Shown piece by piece: positions 1-6,451 of a stretch of 64,000 nucleotides of DNA. Location: NCBI RefSeq assembly GCF_012849555.1, contig NZ_CP051685.1:5580001-5644000 (forward strand). Reading direction: 5' to 3'. Position numbers and translations under genes: made by a program. This stretch comes from Massilia forsythiae. Lineage in GTDB: Bacteria > Pseudomonadota > Gammaproteobacteria > Burkholderiales > Burkholderiaceae_D. The notes beneath the pieces are model-generated. The model did not search any database and had not been told where the DNA came from. It was given only the letters and a program-made list of their open reading frames with translations. The stretch's first letter is position 1, and every line of letters starts with the position of its first letter.

Positions 1-205
1 ATTGCGCCATGCGCCCGAGCACCAGCACCAGGTTCTGGTGGTACTTGCGGGCGCTGAGGCGCTCGACCAGGCTGCGTGTCCAGCGCGCGATCAGCACGAA
101 CAGCAGCATGACGACGACGGCGATCACGACGTTGGGCAACAGGCGCATGGCGCTGATGCCGATGGCGTGCATGCGCTGGTATGCGATCGCGATTTCCTCT
201 GACAT
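1..205 (-). CDS. MscS-family mechanosensitive channel, N-terminal fragment
   Basis: The first 68 codons of a protein that runs off the left edge of the window. The ATG is followed by a short amphipathic stretch, then one strong membrane segment (LLPNVVIAVVVMLLFVLIA), then a basic loop with RWTRSLVERL. This arrangement is typical of the first helix of small MscS-like channels, which release solutes on hypo-osmotic shock. The pore helix and beta domain lie outside the window, so the family call rests on the N-terminus only. It is on the same strand as the anti-sigma gene, with a gap of about 56 bases. Confidence 0.55.
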   Translation of the reverse strand, partial: MSEEIAIAYQRMHAIGISAMRLLPNVVIAVVVMLLFVLIARWTRSLVERLSARKYHQNLVLVLGRMAQ

Positions 206-261
206 GGGCCGGGATTTCCTTGTTCTGGTTGATCGATGCGCCATCATGGCGCCGGCACGGC

Positions 262-963
262 CTACATCACCCGCACCCAGTTGCCCTTGTACAGGATCGG
301 CCCAGTCGGCCCCTTCGGATCGCGCGAGCCGCCCTTCGGCTCGAGCGACACCGCCAGCATCGCCACGTCCGGCTGCAGCGAACTGCCGGTCAGCGCCAGC
401 GTGCTCTCGCGGCCGGCCAGCAGGCCGAGCGAACGCGGCGCGCCGCTCGTCGGCACTGCCCACAGCTGCAGCGTCCTGTCGTCGGCCACGGCGACACCGC
501 CCACCAGGCGCACGGTCAAGGTCTTGCGGCGCTCGTCGCCGGTCAGCAGCAGCGCCGGCTGCGCCTTGTCGTCCGCCAGCGTGGCGATGTAGTCGTAGCG
601 CGGCGCCGCCTCCTTGTAGGTGCCCAGCGCGACGGCCAGCACCAGCGCCGCCGCCACCGCCGCGCTACTGAGGCCGCGCCAGAACGCCAGCGATTCGTTG
701 CGCCAGAATTGCCAGGCGGCGTGGCCGCGCTGCAGGTCCAGGCGCCGCGCGATCGTGTCCCACACCAGCTTGCGCGGCTGCACGGCGGGCGCGAATCCGG
801 CCATCGGCATGAGCCGGTCCTGCCACTCGTCCGCCATGCGGCGCAGCGCGGCGTCGCCGTGCAGGTGGGCTTCGAAGCGGCGGCGGGCGCCGCCCTTCAG
901 GGTGCCGAGCACGTACTGCGCCGCCAGCTTGTCGCCCAGGTCGGGCTTGTCACGCAAATTCAT
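262..963 (-). CDS. Anti-sigma factor, RskA/ChrR-like
   Basis: A 233-aa membrane-anchored anti-sigma factor that probably holds the neighbouring ECF sigma factor inactive. The N-terminal cytoplasmic part (about 1-95) has the helical pattern of anti-sigma domains (DKLAAQYVLGTLKGGARRRFE, then W-DRL). A single membrane helix (about 103-120, AAVAAALVLAVALG) is followed by a periplasmic RskA-type domain with LWAVPTSGAPRSLGLL. No HxxxCxxC zinc motif is seen. Its start overlaps the sigma factor stop by four bases (ATGA), so the two are translationally coupled. The activating signal cannot be read from sequence. Confidence 0.85.
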   Translation of the reverse strand: MNLRDKPDLGDKLAAQYVLGTLKGGARRRFEAHLHGDAALRRMADEWQDRLMPMAGFAPAVQPRKLVWDTIARRLDLQRGHAAWQFWRNESLAFWRGLSSAAVAAALVLAVALGTYKEAAPRYDYIATLADDKAQPALLLTGDERRKTLTVRLVGGVAVADDRTLQLWAVPTSGAPRSLGLLAGRESTLALTGSSLQPDVAMLAVSLEPKGGSRDPKGPTGPILYKGNWVRVM

Positions 964-1547
964 GGTCGATCGCCTCTTGCCAGGCAGGTTTTCAGCCGTT
1001 CCAGGCTACGGCGGATCCAGGTCTTGACGGTGCCGAGCGGCAGCGCCATGTGCTGCGCCACTTCCTGGTGCGACAGGTCGTGGAAAAACGCCAGGCCCAC
1101 CGCCTGGCGATGCAGGCCTTCCAGCGCCGACATGCAGACCGCCAGCGCCTTGGCCTCGCGGCCGATTTCCAGCGCTTCGATGGGCGTCGCATTCGGGTCC
1201 TGCAGCGCGCTCGCCACGTCCTTGTCGAACGGCTCGGCGCCCAGGTCGACCTGGACGCCGGCGTCATGCAGCAGGTCGAAGCACTTGTTGCGCACGATCG
1301 TCGTCATCCACGTCATCGGCGCCGCCAGCTGGCTCTGGTAGGTGTGGGCCTTGTTCCAGATCGCCACGAAACTGTCCTGCAGCGCCTCCTCGGCCAGTTC
1401 GCGCTTGGCCAGGATGCGCAGCGCGAAGCCGTACAGCCTGGCCGACGTCGCTTCGTACAGGCGGCGGAAGGCGACGGCGTCGTGCTGCGCCGTGCCTTGC
1501 AGCCAGGCACGCAACTGCGCGGGATCGGAAGTGCGGGAATCGGACAC
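960..1547 (-). CDS. ECF RNA polymerase sigma factor (SigK-like)
   Basis: A sigma-70 family ECF factor of about 195 aa. Region 2 is visible around FRRLYEATSARLYGFALRIL and ELAEEALQDSFVAIWNKA. Region 4 ends the protein, with LSHQEVAQHMALPLGTVKTW as helix-turn-helix followed by IRRSLERLK. I chose a GTG start that has an AAGG ribosome site upstream. Longer in-frame starts at 1592 and 1643 add residues without sigma similarity. It is coupled to the anti-sigma gene downstream, and the pair is a classic autoregulated stress unit. Target promoters are unknown. Confidence 0.85.
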   Translation of the reverse strand: MSDSRTSDPAQLRAWLQGTAQHDAVAFRRLYEATSARLYGFALRILAKRELAEEALQDSFVAIWNKAHTYQSQLAAPMTWMTTIVRNKCFDLLHDAGVQVDLGAEPFDKDVASALQDPNATPIEALEIGREAKALAVCMSALEGLHRQAVGLAFFHDLSHQEVAQHMALPLGTVKTWIRRSLERLKTCLARGDRP

Positions 1548-1679
1548 TACGGGCCTTGTCAGGAATGCCACATGGCAGTTGGATGACAACATACCATGCT
1601 GATGACCTGCACACGACTGCCACTGCAAAATTGTTTCAGGCAATCGTGTACGGCGAGGCCGCGCCGGCTGGACTCGCGT

Positions 1680-2657
1680 TTATGCGTACGCCGTGCTCAT
1701 GTTCAGCGTGCCGTTCGCGCCCTTCGGGAAGAACCCGCCCATCGTGACCGATTCCTTGGTCAAATACACGATGTTCAGCACGTCGCCCGGTGAACGGCTG
1801 TAGGCGATGCCGTTGGCGTCCGTCGGCACGATGTTCGATGCCGTCGCATCGCTGGCATTGACGATGCCCTGGTCGACGTCGGCCGCGTTGTCGAGACTGT
1901 CGCGTGCATCCGAGATCGCGCCGGCGCCGGTGCGCAGGGCCGGCGTGCTCAAGCCCTTGGTGTACAGGACGGTCCGGATCAGGCCGGCGTGATAGGCCTC
2001 GGCGGCGAGGATGCCGGCGGCGGCTTCGAGGAAGGTCTTGTTGGTGATCAGCGGCGAGGCGCCCTTGTAGGCGGTCACGCCGACGTCCTCGAAGATGAAG
2101 GCGCCGAGCAGAAAATTCTCGTCGCTCGCGTACGGATTGAACGCCTGGTTGGCGCCGACCAGGCCGGCCGCGCGCGCCGCCTTGGAAAAGGCGCCGTTGG
2201 GATCGGTACCGCCGATATCGATGGCCGGCATGGACACCGCCGCCGATCCCAGCGCGGTGCGCAGGAAGCCGACGTGGGCGATCTCGTCCTGGGCGATCTC
2301 CTTGGCATATTGCGCCACGATCGGATCGCTGAACGGCACCTTGCTGCCGCCGGTCACGGCGCCTTGCGTACCGGTACCGGTCAGCAGGTTGGCTGCGAGG
2401 CCGGTGCCGAACACCGCATAGGAATAGAACTGCGCTTCCAGGTATTCCAGGTTGAGGGCGAAGTTCAGGATGTCGGTGTCGGTCGGCGCCGCCGCCTGCG
2501 CCACCGCATCGTGCACCGAGCTGCCGCAGGCGCTCAGGAAGGTCCCGCCCACCAGGCCCACGCTCAGGCCTCCCATGTTCTTGAAAAACGAGCGGCGCTT
2601 TTCCAGTTTCTGCTTGCGCGATTCCAGCAATGCCAGGGTCAGGTTCGTATCGGTCAT
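1680..2657 (-). CDS. Ferritin-like domain lipoprotein with Tat signal
   Basis: A 325-aa protein of the Ferritin_2 / desiccation-related type. The N-terminus has a twin-arginine motif (K-R-R-S-F-F-K, residues 20-26), a hydrophobic stretch and a lipobox ending at Cys44 (LSAC), so a folded, metal-loaded lipoprotein exported by Tat is likely. The four-helix ferritin-like part shows the helix-borne acidic and histidine residues expected of a di-iron site: NLEYLEAQFYSYA, EIAQDEIAHVGFLR and AAEAYHAGLIR. A strong GAGGAGA ribosome site precedes the ATG. It lies next to the ECF sigma pair and a sigma-54 activator, and either might control it. The substrate is unknown. Confidence 0.8.
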   Translation of the reverse strand: MTDTNLTLALLESRKQKLEKRRSFFKNMGGLSVGLVGGTFLSACGSSVHDAVAQAAAPTDTDILNFALNLEYLEAQFYSYAVFGTGLAANLLTGTGTQGAVTGGSKVPFSDPIVAQYAKEIAQDEIAHVGFLRTALGSAAVSMPAIDIGGTDPNGAFSKAARAAGLVGANQAFNPYASDENFLLGAFIFEDVGVTAYKGASPLITNKTFLEAAAGILAAEAYHAGLIRTVLYTKGLSTPALRTGAGAISDARDSLDNAADVDQGIVNASDATASNIVPTDANGIAYSRSPGDVLNIVYLTKESVTMGGFFPKGANGTLNMSTAYA

Positions 2658-2772
2658 GGTGTTCTCCTCGTGTCGATTGATTGCGAAAACATGTCGAAAG
2701 CGTGCAGATGGCCTTGTCTATCTTGCACGCATACACCTTGTACTGGGTCAAAGCGCGTTCGGATTCAACTTT

Positions 2773-4110
2773 TTAAACACGCATGCTGTATTTGTTCAGC
2801 ATCCTGTACATGGTGGTGCGCGAAATACCCAGCTGGCGCGCGGCCATACTGACGTTCTGGCCGCTGCGGTCGAGCGATTCGCGCAGGCTCGAACGCTCGT
2901 TGCGTTCGCGCGCATCGTCGAGTGCGGTCGCCGCCCTGGTCGCGCCCTCCGCGCCCAGTCCCAGGCCCAGGTCCTCGGGCATGATCAGGCGGCCGTCCGC
3001 CATCACCATGGCGCGCCGCACCCGGTTCATCAATTCGCGGATGTTTCCCGGCCAGGCGTGGTCCAGGACGGCATCCAGCGCTTCGCGCGAAAAGCCTTGC
3101 AGGCGCGGCGACTTTTCCGCGGCGTACAGGCGGAAAAAGTGCTCGGCCAGGGTCACGATATCGTCGCGGCGCTCGCGCAGTGCGGGCACGTTCACCGGCA
3201 GTACCGCGAGGCGGTAATACAGGTCTTCGCGAAACCTGTTGGCGGCAACCGCCTGATGCAGCTGCACGTGGGACGCCGCCACGACGCGCACGTCGACGTG
3301 GATGGCGCGCGTGCCGCCCACCCGGAAAATGGTCTTCTCCTGCAGGAAGCGCAGGAGGTTGACCTGCAAGTCCTTCGGCAGGTCGCCGATCTCGTCCAGG
3401 AACAGCGTGCCGCCATGCGCCGATTCGATCAGACCGACCTTGGCGCGGGTGGCGCCGGTAAAGGCGCCGCGCTCGTGGCCGAACAGTTCCGACTGGATCA
3501 GATTGGGGGCGATGGCGCCGCAATTGATCGGCACGAAGGGGCCGGCGGCGCGCTCGGATTGCGCATGGATCGTCTGTGCGGCGAGCTCCTTGCCGCTGCC
3601 GCTCTCGCCCCAGATCAGCACCGGCGCCGCCACCCGAGCGACGCGCCCGACCTGCGCGCGCAGGCGCAGCATCGCTTCGGACCCGCCCACAAGGGGCGAT
3701 GCATCTGCTTTTCCGTTCGACGACGCATCCGCATGTTTTTGCCGCAGCCTTGCCCAGCCATGGGCGTGGCCGAGCGTGTACGCCAGCCGGACGTGATCGA
3801 TGGGCGTCGTGTGGTAATCGTACAAATGCTCGATGACGAATTGCCTGGCGCTTTCGTTCTCGATCTCGCGCGGCTCGACGATGCCGATCCATTGCACGTC
3901 GGCGTGCTCTCTCAGGAAGACAGCCAGCTCGGCCCTGTCCATCGCATGCGCCGGATACAACACGAAGCCGACCGCATGGCCGGCGCGGCGCAGGAGGCGT
4001 CTTGCGTCGGCCAGGTTCGACACCGGGTGGACGTCCCATCCGTCCATGGCATCCGCCAGGGAATCGGCAGTGCCCGTATTGCCGAGATTAATGCACAGCA
4101 CTTGCTTCAT
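2773..4110 (-). CDS. Sigma-54 dependent activator, VpsR-like
   Basis: A 445-aa enhancer-binding protein. Residues 1 to about 125 form a VpsR-type receiver-like domain. The AAA+ domain follows, with Walker A GESGSGKE, the sigma-54 contact loop GAFTGA, Walker B GTLFLDEIGDLP and the R-finger region FREDLYYRLAVLPV. A C-terminal Fis-type helix-turn-helix (MAARQLGISRTTMYRMLNKY) binds DNA. Relatives often control exopolysaccharide or biofilm genes and may respond to c-di-GMP, but no such genes are present here. The DNA upstream of its start is AT-rich and opens the accessory island. Confidence 0.9.
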   Translation of the reverse strand: MKQVLCINLGNTGTADSLADAMDGWDVHPVSNLADARRLLRRAGHAVGFVLYPAHAMDRAELAVFLREHADVQWIGIVEPREIENESARQFVIEHLYDYHTTPIDHVRLAYTLGHAHGWARLRQKHADASSNGKADASPLVGGSEAMLRLRAQVGRVARVAAPVLIWGESGSGKELAAQTIHAQSERAAGPFVPINCGAIAPNLIQSELFGHERGAFTGATRAKVGLIESAHGGTLFLDEIGDLPKDLQVNLLRFLQEKTIFRVGGTRAIHVDVRVVAASHVQLHQAVAANRFREDLYYRLAVLPVNVPALRERRDDIVTLAEHFFRLYAAEKSPRLQGFSREALDAVLDHAWPGNIRELMNRVRRAMVMADGRLIMPEDLGLGLGAEGATRAATALDDARERNERSSLRESLDRSGQNVSMAARQLGISRTTMYRMLNKYSMRV

Positions 4111-4359
4111 TCATCATCTCCATTACCCGCAATAAACTTTCGAAATCCTGACAAAAGACGCGATGCGGCATCGTTGGCTTTGTACTGACGATGTCGCTTT
4201 TTGGATTCAGGTGTTTCTACTTTTTGCGGAAAAATGGGAGGTTTTGAAGATGGGATGATGAAATAGAGAAAATTTAAATCTTTATGGAAATTTTTGTTTT
4301 ATCAAGGATATATGAATACAGGGAGTGTAATACCGCCGGTGCACGATAATGCTTTGGTC
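4111..4359. other. AT-rich spacer at the left edge of the island
   Basis: About 250 bases with far lower GC than the surroundings, rich in A/T runs around 4200-4310. No convincing coding frame is seen. It must contain the promoter of the leftward sigma-54 activator gene, but no clear -24/-12 or -35/-10 pair was picked out. The composition change marks the border of horizontally acquired DNA. Confidence 0.6.
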
Positions 4360-4746
4360 TTATTGCTCGCGCAAACTGCGCTGCCGGTACATCGGCAGGG
4401 CAAGCAGTTCCCGCGCCAAAGAGTGCGCCTCCCGCGGGTCAACGTAGCGGCCATGAACGGAATGGACAGTGCGGAGACAGGCATGGCACAGCGCGTAATG
4501 GCAACGCACAATGTCGAAATGTTGGGTAGCGACCAGCGCGCTACGGAATCCGTGTGCGTGCATGACGGCGGCGCTGTTGCGTGGCGTCGCTTCGATATAG
4601 TCGCCATGCTCGTTCATCAGGATGGCTGCGAGCAGCAGCGCGTGCCGGTGCGCCAGATGGTCGGCCACGACGTACGCTCCGCTGAAGCCTTCCACGCTGA
4701 TACCGACACTGACGATCACGTGCTCGAACATGCCCTGACTATACAA
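4360..4746 (-). pseudogene. Truncated YdcF/DUF218-like gene, C-terminal part only
   Basis: This 129-codon stretch aligns without gaps to the C-terminal 129 codons (stop included) of the intact YdcF-like gene at 14628-15209. Shared motifs include QGMF-HVIVS, EHGD--EAT-RNSAA, HGF-SA and VEGFS. By hand count about 77 of 128 residues match (roughly 60%). The N-terminal 65 residues, including the membrane helix and the start, are missing, so it is a remnant. The two copies lie in the same orientation and bracket the VgrG-Rhs island. The divergence argues against a recent duplication. Confidence 0.8.
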
Positions 4747-4857
4747 GTCGAATTTTTCAAGCAATCATTAAATTGCTACTGCATTGGAGTGAGACTTCTT
4801 AAAGTCGAATCCGAGCAAAGCAATATTCACGAACTCCTCATTAAATATCGCCACACT

Positions 4858-5094
4858 TCAATATTTTCCGCTAGCCGACTCTTCAATAGCGTGCAGTAGG
4901 TAATCGCAAGCATCATTTTCGTTATCAAAATATCGGATGCCTGTTCTTATGCCACGCTCAGAATAATACACAATCCATTTTCCGTTTTCGCAATCAAGAC
5001 AAAGTTTCTCATTAGGCAATCCACCCTCCAGCGAATAGTAAGACCTTGATATTCCCTTGTTAATTAAAATAGAGCGCAATTCGTCTTTTTTCAT
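4858..5094 (-). CDS. Immunity-like protein of the Rhs/TNT toxin (Imm59-like)
   Basis: A 78-aa cytoplasmic protein with low GC content that starts 8 bases after the restored stop of the toxin frame, the usual place for the cognate immunity gene of a polymorphic toxin. Recognisable features are YSLEGGLPNEKLCL, then W-VYYSERGIRTG and F-NE-DACDYLL. From memory this resembles the Imm59 immunity family, a recollection that a profile search would need to confirm. The frame is intact even though the toxin is interrupted. Role inferred: it binds and blocks the TNT domain in the producer and its siblings. The ribosome site is weak (AAAAG), suggesting coupling to toxin translation. Confidence 0.65.
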   Translation of the reverse strand: MKKDELRSILINKGISRSYYSLEGGLPNEKLCLDCENGKWIVYYSERGIRTGIRYFDNENDACDYLLHAIEESASGKY

Positions 5095-5102
5095 CTTTTG
5101 AA

Positions 5103-5214
5103 TTAGTTAATTTTTGTTAATATTCCAGCTTTTTCTAAGGCTATCACTCTTTCCGGAAGCTCATATTGAATCCCATTTCCTTCATAACCAAACCATGGAG
5201 CGGCTCCTCCAGCT
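5103..5214 (-). pseudogene. Detached C-terminal tail of the TNT toxin
   Basis: This AT-rich stretch encodes, in the frame ending at the TAA in 5103-5105, 36 residues including GGAAPWFGYEGNGIQYELPE and VIALEKAGIL. That is the characteristic end of TNT domains (usually APWFGQPGGGTQY). It joins in frame to the upstream Rhs gene once the IS and one TTAA copy are removed. The conserved Gln of the G-x-G-x-Q segment lies here; the equivalent position in Mycobacterium tuberculosis TNT matters for activity. The fragment has no start of its own and is not expected to be translated as part of the toxin now. Confidence 0.85.
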
Positions 5215-5218
5215 TTAA

Positions 5219-5235
5219 GGCCACCTCGAATAACC
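5219..5235 (+). repeat. Left terminal inverted repeat of the IS
   Basis: GGCCACCTCGAATAACC; it matches the right end at 14 of 17 positions and directly abuts the left TTAA duplication. Confidence 0.85.
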
Positions 5236-5332
5236 CAGTTTTGAACGCCAGCAGGCAATCTGAAGCACGATTCAGCGTACCGCGACGCTCCGACAACGCG
5301 ATTTTTGATCGCGACACGTATATGAACAGGCT

Positions 5333-5359
5333 GGTTTGGCAGCCGCAGGCTGCCAAACC
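5333..5359. terminator. Perfect 12-bp hairpin behind the transposase gene
   Basis: GGTTTGGCAGCC, a 3-base loop, then GGCTGCCAAACC. It lies a few bases beyond the transposase stop, inside the IS. There is no T-run, so it may be a transcript-stabilising or weak terminator hairpin rather than a classic intrinsic terminator. Confidence 0.45.
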
Positions 5360-5365
5360 GTGGGT

Positions 5366-6397
5366 TTAGAACGGTGCCAGACCGCGTTCTTTCAAGAATA
5401 CGAGACGCTTGAGGTTGTAGCTGGCAGCCTTCAACTGCAGGACGAAGGTCGTGCGCACGATGCCAAGGCAGCGCACCAGTTTTCCACCCATTTGAGCCAG
5501 GGCGCCGAATACATGCTCAACACGGGCTCGCGGGATAGCGATCGCGCGGTTGCGCCGTTTCTGCGTCTCGGAAATGCCTTTGGTCGCATGGCCGCGTCGC
5601 TGAATATGCACGCGCCATCCGGCTTGTTTCAATCTGGCTTCGCGTTCGATGCTGGGATAGCCACGGTCGGCATAGACATCCCGGCTCGTGTTGCTCAGGT
5701 CGAGCAACTCCTCGAAGACCGTGGTATCGGCCACAGCGGCATGGGTGATGGCGATCTTGCGGATCAGCTTGCAACGCTTGTCGACGCTGGCGTGCAGCTT
5801 GTACCCAAAATGATTCTTGCCGTGCTTTTTGGTCCATTTGGCATCGACGTCCTTTTGCGCGCGCTTGTGCGGTTTCCAGCCCAACGGCATCGTGCCTTCC
5901 TTGACCGTCTCGGCCTCCTCGCGCTTGTTGCGCTGGATCGGGGCTTGTACCAGCGATGCGTCGACGATCTGGCCGCAGCGCGCAAGATAGCCCTGCGACA
6001 GTAACTGCTGCTGGACTTGCTCGAATACCTGATTGCCTACGCCAGCCTGCGCGAGGCGGTCACGGAACAGCCAGATCGTCTTGGCGTCCGGGATGCTGCT
6101 GCTTTCCGTCAGGTCCAGGAAACGCAGGAAGCTGCGCCGGTCCAGCAACTGATATTCCAGCGCGTCGTCGGCCAGGTTGTAGAGCTGTTGCAGCACCAAG
6201 ATCTTGATCATCAATACTGTCGGGTATGGCGGACGGCCGCCCTTGGCACGCGACGGACGCGGCGCGGCGGCATCGATGCTCCCCGCCAGCGCCTCGAAAT
6301 CCACATGCTCGGCCAGGCCCACCAGCGGATCGCCCAGCTTCGCGCGCCGGTCCTCGCGCTCCTGCTCGGCAAATAGACTGATCCTGGGCTTCATCAC
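5366..6397 (-). CDS. IS5-family transposase
   Basis: A 343-aa DDE transposase. The N-terminal DUF772-type region contains LMIKILVLQQLYNLADDALEYQLLDRRSFLRFL. The catalytic triad is readable: Asp in QIVDASLV, Asp in VYADRGYPS, and Glu in ARVEHVFGAL, which belongs to the Y-(2)-R-(3)-E-(6)-K-type signature. The frame is intact and uninterrupted, so the element may still be mobile. It is transcribed in the same direction as the Rhs gene it splits. Confidence 0.95.
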   Translation of the reverse strand: MMKPRISLFAEQEREDRRAKLGDPLVGLAEHVDFEALAGSIDAAAPRPSRAKGGRPPYPTVLMIKILVLQQLYNLADDALEYQLLDRRSFLRFLDLTESSSIPDAKTIWLFRDRLAQAGVGNQVFEQVQQQLLSQGYLARCGQIVDASLVQAPIQRNKREEAETVKEGTMPLGWKPHKRAQKDVDAKWTKKHGKNHFGYKLHASVDKRCKLIRKIAITHAAVADTTVFEELLDLSNTSRDVYADRGYPSIEREARLKQAGWRVHIQRRGHATKGISETQKRRNRAIAIPRARVEHVFGALAQMGGKLVRCLGIVRTTFVLQLKAASYNLKRLVFLKERGLAPF

Positions 6398-6451
6398 GGC
6401 GACACTCGCTGGCTTGGTTCGATCTCAAGATTTTACCCAGCCAGGGCCAGG

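Noticed and set aside
4747..4857. A possible 28-codon frame starting with GTG just after the immunity gene
   Set aside because: Short, no ribosome site, no recognisable motif, and followed by the pseudogene. At most a remnant.
5144..5356. A 70-codon open frame on the minus strand between the immunity gene and the transposase
   Set aside because: It runs across the IS boundary in a different frame. The frame that encodes the TNT tail (ending at 5103) matches the family and joins the Rhs gene.
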